NCBI GenBank assembly: GCA_964489295.1
Contig: CAZAXT010000015.1
Coordinates: forward strand, 1 to 20,178
Source: QS-5-54-17 sp964489295
GTDB lineage: Bacteria > Patescibacteriota > Saccharimonadia > QS-5-54-17
Reading direction: 5' to 3'
Length of the DNA stretch: 20,178 nucleotides
Both the position numbers and the translations under genes were made by a program. Below are positions 7,522 through 14,993 of the stretch, piece after piece; within the stretch, counting starts at the first letter, position 1; every line of letters begins with the position of its first letter. A model generated the notes under the pieces. That model was not told the DNA's origin and did not search any database. It saw only the letters and a list, made by a program, of their open reading frames with translations.

Positions 7522-7527
7522 CAGGAG
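7522..7527 (+). promoter_or_regulatory. Ribosome binding site of pyrG
   Basis: CAGGAG lies seven bases before the GTG at 7535 and supports that start. TATAGT (7512-7517) or TACGAT (7503-7508) could be the -10 box, but neither has a good -35 partner. Confidence 0.6.
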
Positions 7528-7534
7528 TCTGCAG

Positions 7535-9133
7535 GTGGCGCGGCGGCAAACCAAATACGTGTTCGTGACGGGTGGTGTGTTATCAGGTGTCGGCAAAGGC
7601 ATTACTGCCGCCAGTCTGGCTAAAATTCTCAAATCCCGCGACATGAACGTGAACATCCAAAAATGCGACCCGTATCTGAACACGGACGCCGGCACCCTGA
7701 ACCCAGCGGAGCACGGCGAAGTATTCGTCACCGCCGACGGAGCCGAAACGGACCTGGATCTCGGGCATTATGAGCGGTTCCTGGATCAGGAGCTGGATCA
7801 GAAAAGTTCGCTTATGAGCGGCCGGGTGCTGTCCCGGGTCATCCATGACGAACGTGCCGGAAAATATTTGGGCAAAACTGTACAGATCATCCCTCACGTG
7901 ACGGATGCCATCCAGGACGAAATCGAAGCGGCCGGTTTCGGTTACGACGTTCACTTCGTCGAAATCGGCGGAACGGTCGGGGATTACGAAGGTTTAAGTT
8001 TCCTGGAAGCCATCCGGGAATTCAAACAACGGGTCGGGCCGGAAAACGTGCTATACATGCACGTGGTATATCTTCCCTACATCGAAGCCAGCAAAGAGAT
8101 CAAGACCAAACCGGCCCAGAACGCGGTCCGCAACCTCCGGAGCCTCGGCATCACCCCTGACATCCTGATCGCCCGCTCCGAGCAAGAAGCCGGCAATGCC
8201 GTCCAGCACAAGTTACGCATGTACACTGACATCGAAGCCAATGCCATCAGTGTTCTCCCGACCGTCGACAGCGTATACAAAATACCGCTGAAGCTCCAGG
8301 GTATCGCCGATACGCTGACCCACAAACTTAATCTCAAAACCAAAAAAGAAGACCTCAAATCATGGCAGGCGTTGGTAGATCAAACCCAAAGAAGCGATGT
8401 ACCGACCGTCCGCATCGGTGTCGTCGCCAAATACATGGCCCACGAAGATACGTACAAAAGTGTATTCGAGGCCATAAAAGCCGCCTCCTGGCATCATGAT
8501 GTGAAAGCAGAGATAACTTGGTTGGACGCAGAGCAACTGGAGCAACGGCTGGACAAGCGGAGTCTGCGTGGTATCGATGGTCTCGTCATACCCGGTGGAT
8601 TCGGCGCTCGCGGCGTAGAAGGAAAGATTAAGGCAGCCCGGTACGCCATGGAGAATGACGTTCCTTTCCTGGGTTTATGCCTGGGAATGCAGGTCGGGGT
8701 TATCGCGTTCGCCCGACGAGCGGGGTTCACGAACGCGCATTCCGCGGAATTCAACCCTGGCACCGAATACCCCGTTATCAGCCTGATGAATGAACAACAC
8801 GAAGTGGTAGATATGGGCGGCACCATGCGACTGGGCAATTACGAATGCATCGTCCGAAAAGACAGCCGTGCGCACGCTCTGTACGGCACGAGGCAAATAT
8901 GGGAGCGGCACCGGCACCGTTACGAATTTAACAACCATTACCGGGAGCAGTTGCAGCAAGCGGGATTGGTGTTATCCGGGGTGTCGCCCAACGATACGCT
9001 GGTAGAAATGGTGGAACTGGCTGATCACCCGTTTTTCGTGGGCAGCCAGTTCCATCCGGAGTTTACCTCCCGTCCGGAACGCCCTAACCCGCTATTCTGC
9101 GGATTCATCGAAGCCGCTGCGAAACAGAAGTAG
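7535..9133 (+). CDS. pyrG: CTP synthase (glutamine hydrolysing)
   Basis: It converts UTP, ATP and glutamine to CTP, the last step of pyrimidine nucleotide synthesis. The 532-residue length is standard. The N-terminal synthetase domain (1 to about 265) has the P-loop GGVLSGVGKGITAAS (13-27), the CDPYLNTDAGTLNPAEHGEV loop (44-63), and EIGGTVGDYEG (143-153). The C-terminal class I glutamine amidotransferase domain (about 292-532) has the oxyanion PGGFG (353-357), the nucleophile Cys382 in GLCLGMQ, and the His507/Glu509 pair in SQFHPEF. The start is GTG at 7535 with CAGGAG seven bases upstream. It is one of only two clear plus-strand genes, alone in its unit, and convergent with the S41 protease; the 84-base gap between them holds no clear terminator. 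Confidence 0.98.
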   Translation: MARRQTKYVFVTGGVLSGVGKGITAASLAKILKSRDMNVNIQKCDPYLNTDAGTLNPAEHGEVFVTADGAETDLDLGHYERFLDQELDQKSSLMSGRVLSRVIHDERAGKYLGKTVQIIPHVTDAIQDEIEAAGFGYDVHFVEIGGTVGDYEGLSFLEAIREFKQRVGPENVLYMHVVYLPYIEASKEIKTKPAQNAVRNLRSLGITPDILIARSEQEAGNAVQHKLRMYTDIEANAISVLPTVDSVYKIPLKLQGIADTLTHKLNLKTKKEDLKSWQALVDQTQRSDVPTVRIGVVAKYMAHEDTYKSVFEAIKAASWHHDVKAEITWLDAEQLEQRLDKRSLRGIDGLVIPGGFGARGVEGKIKAARYAMENDVPFLGLCLGMQVGVIAFARRAGFTNAHSAEFNPGTEYPVISLMNEQHEVVDMGGTMRLGNYECIVRKDSRAHALYGTRQIWERHRHRYEFNNHYREQLQQAGLVLSGVSPNDTLVEMVELADHPFFVGSQFHPEFTSRPERPNPLFCGFIEAAAKQK

Positions 9134-9217
9134 CAGAGGAAATCCGAAGCCGGAACACAGAAGTTTGGAAGAGACGACACGCGAACATTCTGCATGCTCC
9201 AAACCGCTCCCGCCCTG

Positions 9218-10471
9218 TTACTCTACGACCCTTTCCTGTTCTTCGCTCTGTTGCCCTTCGGAGAGCACCTCGATGGCTCGCTGTAATTGCGGGTCGCGAT
9301 CATTCTGGACGTCTTCGTCGGTCATTTCGACTTTGACACTCGGCGTTATGCCTTCTTCGGCAATGTTGGAACCTCCGGGTGTGTACCATCTGGCAATGGT
9401 TACTTTCAACACGCTACCGTCGCTGAACTCGGCCAACTCCTGCACGCTTCCCTTGCCGAAGGTTTGCTGGCCAACCAGGGTGGCCGCGTCGTGATCGCGA
9501 AGCGCGCCGGCCAGAATTTCGCTGGCGCTGGCCGAACCACCATTGACCAGAACGACCGTCGGCATGCCAATCAGTTCACCGCCACTGCTGGCGCGTTCGG
9601 TACTCAAAACTTCGTCGTTTCGACGTTGTTCCGTAATCACCGTTCCTGACTCCAGGAATTCGCTGGTGATATTAAGTCCCGCGTCCAAATAGCCACCGGT
9701 GTTATTGCGGACATCCACGATGATTTTCTGCGCTCCTTGCTCCTGCAACCGGGAAGCGGCCTGGCGGAATTCACGGTCGGAATCCTGACCGAATTGCGTC
9801 AATTCAATGTACCCGATATTATCCTCTTTTATTTCGCTCTCAACGCTCGGTACATCGATCTGGCCGCGTGTAATCGTAATATCGCGGGTTTCGTTGTTAC
9901 GGACGATCGTCAACGTGACATCGGTTCCTTTTTCGCCGCGGATCCGGTTGACAGCTTCTTGGATAGTCCAATCGCCAGTATTGTTGTCGTTTACCGCCAC
10001 GATCGCGTCCTGGGATTGTAAACCGGCTTCATCCGCCGGTGTGTCATCCAGTGGCGCGATCACGACCAGCTGGCCGTCGCGTCTACCGATCTCGGCACCG
10101 ATACCGCCGAATTCTCCTTCAAGGGTTTGCTGCATGCTTTCGGCGGCTTCAGCGTCCAAGTATTCGGTGAACGGATCATCCGTCGCATTGACCAACCCTT
10201 TTTTCATGCCATTGATGAGTTCTTCCCGGCTCAATTCTCCGGCATATCTCTGACGCAGTTTGTCGTATACGGTTTCAACCGATTGGTAACTTAGGTCTTC
10301 GGGTAATTGCGGGTTGGTGGTCGTAAGCCGGCTGAGATCGATCCGTTCCGTCTGGGTTCCCAGACCGAAGCCGAGTATGCCGACCAGCGCGCCGACTATC
10401 AATACGGTAGGAAGCCCGAACCGCCCTTTGAACCGTTTCTCGTTTTTAGTGTCGTATTCCTCTTGTTCCAC
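9218..10471 (-). CDS. ctpA: Carboxyl-terminal processing protease, S41 family (CtpA)
   Basis: The 417-residue protein is a membrane-anchored serine protease of the tail-specific type. It has one transmembrane helix (about 20-38), a helical segment (60-112), a PDZ domain (about 113-203: GEFGGIGAEIG ... IVAVNDNNTGDW) and the protease core with VDVRNNTGGYLDAG, the catalytic Ser315 in NGGSASASEILAGAL and Lys340 in GQQTFGKGSVQ; their 25-residue spacing is as in CtpA enzymes. A charged E/Q-rich tail follows. In other bacteria such proteases cleave or control cell-wall hydrolases, which suits the two M23 genes just upstream. The start is GTG, with no Shine-Dalgarno sequence but with TGCTACAAT seven bases before it, so it has its own promoter within the cluster. 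Confidence 0.95.
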   Translation of the reverse strand: MEQEEYDTKNEKRFKGRFGLPTVLIVGALVGILGFGLGTQTERIDLSRLTTTNPQLPEDLSYQSVETVYDKLRQRYAGELSREELINGMKKGLVNATDDPFTEYLDAEAAESMQQTLEGEFGGIGAEIGRRDGQLVVIAPLDDTPADEAGLQSQDAIVAVNDNNTGDWTIQEAVNRIRGEKGTDVTLTIVRNNETRDITITRGQIDVPSVESEIKEDNIGYIELTQFGQDSDREFRQAASRLQEQGAQKIIVDVRNNTGGYLDAGLNITSEFLESGTVITEQRRNDEVLSTERASSGGELIGMPTVVLVNGGSASASEILAGALRDHDAATLVGQQTFGKGSVQELAEFSDGSVLKVTIARWYTPGGSNIAEEGITPSVKVEMTDEDVQNDRDPQLQRAIEVLSEGQQSEEQERVVE

Positions 10472-10478
10472 TTATGCC

Positions 10479-10487
10479 ATTGTAGCA
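10479..10487 (-). promoter_or_regulatory. Extended -10 element for ctpA (predicted leaderless)
   Basis: TGCTACAAT on the minus strand is followed by GGCATAA and then the GTG at 10471. It lies in the 23-base gap after the M23 gene stop and is the same nine-base box found before the histidine kinase. Confidence 0.6.
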
Positions 10488-10494
10488 TAAGGAC

Positions 10495-11628
10495 TTAAAA
10501 GCCATAGGCATAATCGCACGGAGCACCTGCCGGCGCTTCCATGTGACCGTAGAAAGATTCTAACCCATTACCGTGATCAATAACTGCAACATAGCCATAT
10601 GCAGGTTCACTAATATTAAGGATACGGTCTGAACATCCCCTATAAAGAGTTCCATTATTCGATGCAATTATCGGGTTTCCTGCTCCACCATAATCAATTC
10701 CAGGATGCACTCCTCCTATGTAGTTACTCGAAGAAATTCCGTAGGCCTGAGTAACAGCTCCCCCTGTCGGACGCGACCACCCATCATTTAAGTACGGGTT
10801 AGGGTCTGTATGCGCCCCGTTGTTTCGAATTTCAAAATGCAGATGGTACCAACTCGAGTATCCTGTATGCCCGACTTTACCAATTACATCTCCTGCTTCA
10901 ACTGGGCCTTCACTGGCTATCTGTCCTAGGTCTATATTTGAAAGTGCCTCTTGTGCTTCTTGTCGTTGCCGTTTCAGCTCCTCGAGTTTTTCTTGATACC
11001 TAGATTCCTGGCCACGCGTCTCTTCAAGCAATCGTTGTTGCTCGCTGCGCCGCGACTGTAGTGCTTGCTTTTCTCTCGCCTGCTCCTGGCGCTTTTCTTC
11101 CAGTGTGGCTTTTTCTTCCTGTAGCTTATCCTGAAGCTGCTTGACCTTCCGGGCGGATTCATCCAAGCTTTTCTTGACGCTATCCAAGTACTGCTTGCGG
11201 TCTATAAAGTCGCTGAAGTCATCGCTTGAGAACAACATCTCTAACGTACTGGGGTCGCCTTCTTTGTACAAAGTAGTGGCGTTGTCCTGCATCTGTTCTT
11301 TCTGGCGTTCGAGTTCGCGCTCGGTTTCCCGGATCTCGGCTTCGGTGGCAGCGATTTCTTCCCGGGTCTGCTGAAGTTCAGCCTCTTTCTTGTCGATGTC
11401 GGTCCGGAGGATTTCTAATCGGTTTTCCAGTGTGTTTTCTCTATCACGTAACTCCTGAAGGCGATCCTGCGAGTCCTGGATCCTGCTTTCCAGTTGGTTG
11501 ATCTCACCTTCCAGCTGTTGGACGGATTGCGCCGATGTCGGCGCAAGCTGGAGAACTGCGAACCCGCCCCCCGCTATTACGGCGATCGAAACAAGTATAG
11601 AGACTTTTTGGATAGTTTTTGTTTTCAT
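10495..11628 (-). CDS. Secreted coiled-coil M23 peptidase with circularly permuted catalytic domain (copy 1, EnvC/PcsB-like)
   Basis: This 377-residue protein has a signal peptide (about 1-33, ending PTSAQ), a long coiled coil (about 36-230) and an M23 (LytM) zinc-endopeptidase domain. The coiled coil contains LYKEGDPSTLEMLFSSDDFS and DFIDRKQYLDSV (about 120-151), the block that in EnvC/PcsB/CwlO proteins contacts FtsX. The catalytic halves are in reversed order: GDVIGKVGHTG and HLHFE (His262, His264) come first, then HPGID (His308, Asp312), and the chain ends soon after YGHM (His362). All expected ligands are present. The last 135 codons are clearly more AT-rich than the rest, and Cys332/Cys371 may form a disulphide. 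A paralogue lies 85 bases upstream. It probably cuts peptidoglycan under FtsEX control. Confidence 0.9.
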   Translation of the reverse strand: MKTKTIQKVSILVSIAVIAGGGFAVLQLAPTSAQSVQQLEGEINQLESRIQDSQDRLQELRDRENTLENRLEILRTDIDKKEAELQQTREEIAATEAEIRETERELERQKEQMQDNATTLYKEGDPSTLEMLFSSDDFSDFIDRKQYLDSVKKSLDESARKVKQLQDKLQEEKATLEEKRQEQAREKQALQSRRSEQQRLLEETRGQESRYQEKLEELKRQRQEAQEALSNIDLGQIASEGPVEAGDVIGKVGHTGYSSWYHLHFEIRNNGAHTDPNPYLNDGWSRPTGGAVTQAYGISSSNYIGGVHPGIDYGGAGNPIIASNNGTLYRGCSDRILNISEPAYGYVAVIDHGNGLESFYGHMEAPAGAPCDYAYGF

Positions 11629-11713
11629 TATGCGTTTTGCGTTTTAATAGCGCATTAATACTGGCTATTTAAAACTCTACTAGTTTAATGACGAAATGTC
11701 AATATCCTTATGG

Positions 11714-12937
11714 TTACCGCATATGTCCGTACAGCGTAACCGTTCCATTGCCATGACGAAGCATAACCGTTTGGCCATAGCCACCCATCCGACCCTGATA
11801 CACTATCTGACCGCTGGCGGCTGCCAACACCGGTGCACCCGACCTATGCGCAATGTCGAGCCCGGTGTGTGTGGAGTAGTAATCTACGCTCGGACGGCCA
11901 TAATCCTGAGAGACGTAACCGCCACCGGCGCCCACCGGCCAACTGTACCCATTTATAAGCCCGCCAGTAGAACCCGGGTTAATATGTCCTCCATTTTGTC
12001 TGACCTCAAAATGCAAATGTGGCCCCGTTGAGAGGCCAGTGCTGCCGATTCGCCCAATCACTTGACCGCGCTCGACGTTGCCGTACATACTCTCACGCTC
12101 GTTCGAACGACTCGCTTGTACATTCTGGCTACCGGATCCGCTCGGTTCGGGCGGAGGTGGATATACACACCCTTGGCCATCCTTCCACGTACCACCCTGG
12201 CTGACACAATTGGCGATCGTATTGAGTTTACGCCGGGCTTCCTGATGTTTGGCTCGTTTTTGCTGGAGTCGCTCCTGGTACCGCTCTTCTTGCCCTTTGG
12301 TTTCCGTTAGCAATCGTTGCTGCTTGTCCTGGCGGGCTTTTAGGGTGGCGCGCTGCCCTTTAAGTTCAGAATGGAGTTGCTTCTGCCGGGATCGCTTCTC
12401 TTTCAAGTCTTCCTTAAGTGTCCGCATCCGTTCAGTGGAGGCGTCTAGTTTGTCCCGTATACTATCCAGGTATTGCTTCCGATCTATGAAGTCACTGAAA
12501 TTATCGCTCGAAAACAGCATTTCCAGCGTGCTTGGATCGCCTTCCTTGTATAGTATTCGCGCGTTTTCCTGAGCCGATTCCTTGTTCCGCTTTAAATCCT
12601 GCTTGGTCTTTTTGAGCTCCTGGGTAGTTTTTTGGATTTTCGTATTGGTTAAGCTGATCTCCGACTTGACTTTGGCGGTCTCGGCCTCTATTGAATCGAG
12701 TCGCTTTTCGAGTGTATTCTTCTCTTCTGCCAGATCAGAAAGCGTTTCCTTGGAATCAGTTATCTCCTGTTCGAGACGCTCGGTTCGCGACTTGAGCTGT
12801 TGCTGGGTAACGGCCGCGGTCGTATGTGGAAACAGTGTAACGGCAAAAACACTGGCTACTGCGATTGGAATAATTTGTTTTGTGAATGTTTGTCGTTTTA
12901 CGTTTAGGACGCTATGTCGCGCTCGTACATCTCCCAT
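11714..12937 (-). CDS. Secreted coiled-coil M23 peptidase with circularly permuted catalytic domain (copy 2, EnvC/PcsB-like)
   Basis: A 407-residue paralogue of the next gene. It has an N-terminal hydrophobic export segment (about 20-42), a coiled coil (about 44-240) with the same LYKEGDPSTLEMLFSSDNFS block (about 129-148), a linker with a Cys pair (NCVSQGGTWKDGQGCV) and a proline/Ser-Gly stretch (PPPPEPSGSGS), and an M23 domain. As in copy 1, the halves are swapped: YGNVERGQVIGRIGSTG and HLHFE (His307, His309) precede HTGLD (His357, Asp361), and the protein stops two residues after YGH (His405). The order of genes (ftsE, ftsX, this gene) points to activation by FtsEX at division. AGGAG lies 12 bases before the ATG, and a CRP-type palindrome lies just upstream. 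Confidence 0.91.
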   Translation of the reverse strand: MGDVRARHSVLNVKRQTFTKQIIPIAVASVFAVTLFPHTTAAVTQQQLKSRTERLEQEITDSKETLSDLAEEKNTLEKRLDSIEAETAKVKSEISLTNTKIQKTTQELKKTKQDLKRNKESAQENARILYKEGDPSTLEMLFSSDNFSDFIDRKQYLDSIRDKLDASTERMRTLKEDLKEKRSRQKQLHSELKGQRATLKARQDKQQRLLTETKGQEERYQERLQQKRAKHQEARRKLNTIANCVSQGGTWKDGQGCVYPPPPEPSGSGSQNVQASRSNERESMYGNVERGQVIGRIGSTGLSTGPHLHFEVRQNGGHINPGSTGGLINGYSWPVGAGGGYVSQDYGRPSVDYYSTHTGLDIAHRSGAPVLAAASGQIVYQGRMGGYGQTVMLRHGNGTVTLYGHMR

Positions 12938-12969
12938 CGTAAAAATAAACTCCTGTTTATGGACACTTA

Positions 12970-12991
12970 CTATGTGATGTGGATCACATAG
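12970..12991. promoter_or_regulatory. CRP/FNR-type palindromic operator upstream of the M23 genes
   Basis: Perfect nine-base arms CTATGTGAT and ATCACATAG flank GTGG. The core reads TGTGA-N6-TCACA, the classic binding pattern of CRP-family regulators. It ends 32 bases before the start codon of M23 copy 2. It could alternatively form a nine-base-pair hairpin in the mRNA leader. Confidence 0.5.
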
Positions 12992-13148
12992 ATAAGCCTA
13001 GCCACGATAGCACGAAGTGAGCTTCACTCCAAATGCGATCTAGGAACTGAAGAATGAAGGGTTAAGAGTGAGCGCTGCAAAAAATTCTGAATTCGAATCC
13101 CGAAATACGAAATAGTTTCAAAAACCAAAAGGTTGCCTGTTACTTGTA

Positions 13149-14075
13149 TTATAGTCGCAAGTATCGGGCCATGGCGAGCGTACTGGAAAGTATACCGATC
13201 AGTATGCCGGCCGTGATCGTACCCGCCACGACCAGCGGCCACGCATCGGCGAAAAACGCTACCGTGCTTTCGAAGTCGACGTAATCCACCAGCGATGCGC
13301 CGCTCCGGAATAACACGGCGTACACCAGTCCGAGCGCGATCAGTGCCGCGATGATGCCATCCAGCATGGCTTCGAACAGAAACGGCCCCCGTATGAACGA
13401 ATTGGTCGCTCCGACCAGCCGCATAATGCTGATTTCTTCTCCCCGCGCAAAAATCGCCATCCGGATGGTATTGAAGATAATCAATACTGAGATGCCGGCG
13501 AAGATCAGACTGGCCGCCAAGCCGAAGGTGATCAAAAACTCACGAACGCTGGCGATCCGTTCTATGGTCCGCTGCTGATCCGCGCCCAGCGATGTTTCAT
13601 CGATGATGGAGGCATGCTGCCCGCTTTCGGCCAGCCTCGATATTTCGTCTACCCGTGTCAGGTCTTCCACGGTAATTTCTACTGATCTGGGTAACGGATT
13701 CTCCTCCTCGGTTACCGGATCGATGGGACTCTGGTTCTCACTCTCGCTGCGCTCCTGACGATAGCGCTCCAGCGCTTCGTCTTTGGATATGAAACTGACG
13801 GAAGTTACATTTTCGAGCCCATTCAATTCGTTTTGGAATTGACTTATTTCCCTTTGTGATGCCTCATCGGTAAAGTACACGGCGACATCGATATTCCGCG
13901 TAACTTGATCAAGCGTGTTACCCAGCGCCATATTGAAAACGACCGCTGCCAGCATAATGGTCAACGTCACCACCATGACGGCAGTGGCTGCCACGCTCAG
14001 CCAGGCATTGCGGAAGAAGTTCCGTGTACCCGCACCCATGATGCGCCAGAGCATAAAGAGTTTACGGACTAGCAT
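13149..14075 (-). CDS. ftsX: Cell division protein FtsX
   Basis: FtsX is the membrane half of the FtsEX complex, which relays cytoplasmic ATP hydrolysis to periplasmic or extracellular wall hydrolases. The 308-residue protein has a cytoplasmic N-terminus, TM1 (about 27-50), a large outer loop (about 51-180) with the usual VAVYFTDEASQREI strand, then three more TM helices (about 181-203, 233-255, 279-299). The signature FNTIRMAIFARGEEISIMRL and VGATN (201-225) is clear. A GTG at 14087 would add four residues, but GGGAG lies five bases before the ATG at 14075. ftsE is 85 bases upstream. Downstream are 211 bases with the CRP-type palindrome, then the M23 genes, its likely clients. Confidence 0.96.
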   Translation of the reverse strand: MLVRKLFMLWRIMGAGTRNFFRNAWLSVAATAVMVVTLTIMLAAVVFNMALGNTLDQVTRNIDVAVYFTDEASQREISQFQNELNGLENVTSVSFISKDEALERYRQERSESENQSPIDPVTEEENPLPRSVEITVEDLTRVDEISRLAESGQHASIIDETSLGADQQRTIERIASVREFLITFGLAASLIFAGISVLIIFNTIRMAIFARGEEISIMRLVGATNSFIRGPFLFEAMLDGIIAALIALGLVYAVLFRSGASLVDYVDFESTVAFFADAWPLVVAGTITAGILIGILSSTLAMARYLRL

Positions 14076-14160
14076 ATTCGCTCCCACCGCTCACTTAATG
14101 TTGAAGTTATGCTTTTGTATTTGTTTCGAAATTCGTGCTTCGTGTCCAGTGCTTGCAGTG

Positions 14161-14838
14161 TCATACGTTGTACTCTCCTTGTTCCTGGTCATCGACGATA
14201 CGGCCGTTGCGGAGCGTCACGACGCGTCGTTGCAGGGCGTTGACGATATCGCGGTTGTGCGTAGCCAGGATGACCGTGGTGCCATAGCGGTTGATCTTCA
14301 GGAGCAACTCGATAATATCCCACGAGTGGTTCGGATCAAGATTCCCGGTCGGCTCATCAGCGATCAAGATCTTGGGTTGTCGCACCACCGCGCGAGCGAT
14401 CGCGACCCGCTGCTGTTCACCGCCGGACAGTTCCCGGGGAAAGTTGTGTTCTTTACCCGACAGGCCGACCAACTGCAACACCTTAGGTACCGTGTGTTTA
14501 ATGACACTCGGCCGAGCACCGGTAATTTCCAGCGCGAACGCTACGTTTTCATAAACATTCCGGTTTTGCAGCAGTTTAAAGTCCTGGAACACGACGCCGA
14601 TACGCCGTCGCAAACGCGGGATGTCTCGGCGTTTCAACCCTTCGTAATCAATGCCGCCAACGATGATTTTGCCGGATGAAGGCTTCTCTTCACGGATCAT
14701 CAGACGGATCAATGTCGACTTACCGGCACCTGACTCACCCACCACCGTTACGAATTCCTTGGGGTGAATATGCAGGTTGGCATGCTCCAACGCAGCATTG
14801 GGTCCGTAATATTTTTCCAGCCGATCAAGTAGTATCAC
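14161..14838 (-). CDS. ftsE: Cell division ATP-binding protein FtsE
   Basis: This is the ABC ATPase partner of FtsX. The 225 residues contain Walker A GESGAGKST (34-42), a Q-loop VVFQDFKLL (82-90), the signature LSGGEQQRVAIARA (137-150), Walker B ILIADEP (157-163) followed by TGNLDP, and the H-loop ATHN. The Q-loop F-Q-D-F-K-L-L-x-x-R-x-V-x-E-N is diagnostic for FtsE rather than other ABC proteins. The start is GTG. No Shine-Dalgarno sequence is present; instead TGCTAAAAT ends seven bases upstream, so the mRNA is probably leaderless and independent of prfB. The 154-base gap to prfB holds an inverted repeat. Confidence 0.97.
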   Translation of the reverse strand: MILLDRLEKYYGPNAALEHANLHIHPKEFVTVVGESGAGKSTLIRLMIREEKPSSGKIIVGGIDYEGLKRRDIPRLRRRIGVVFQDFKLLQNRNVYENVAFALEITGARPSVIKHTVPKVLQLVGLSGKEHNFPRELSGGEQQRVAIARAVVRQPKILIADEPTGNLDPNHSWDIIELLLKINRYGTTVILATHNRDIVNALQRRVVTLRNGRIVDDQEQGEYNV

Positions 14839-14845
14839 AGCTGAT

Positions 14846-14854
14846 ATTTTAGCA
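14846..14854 (-). promoter_or_regulatory. Extended -10 element for ftsE (predicted leaderless)
   Basis: TGCTAAAAT on the minus strand, then ATCAGCT, then the GTG at 14838. It differs by one base from the boxes before the histidine kinase and ctpA. Confidence 0.6.
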
Positions 14855-14889
14855 TAGGATGAAGGGTGTCAGTATAGAGTACTGAGAAA

Positions 14890-14971
14890 GTACGGAGTAT
14901 GGAGGTGAAATGAATAAGAAGCAATCAAAAGTTTGTCAGTTTCTCCATTCTTCCTGCTTCATACTCCGTAC
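14890..14971. repeat. Intergenic inverted repeat, GTACGGAGTATG arms
   Basis: GTACGGAGTATG (14890-14901) recurs as its reverse complement CATACTCCGTAC (14960-14971), giving perfect 12-base arms around 58 bases. It lies between prfB and ftsE on the minus strand and could fold into a hairpin behind prfB, but no T-run follows. Related units occur in two other gaps of this window. Confidence 0.7.
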
Positions 14972-14993
14972 TCCACCCTTTACGCTCTACGCT

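Noticed and set aside
9163..9204. GTTTGGA/TCCAAAC inverted repeat between pyrG and ctpA
   Set aside because: Seven-base arms with a 28-base loop, no GC-rich stem and no T-run; not a credible terminator.
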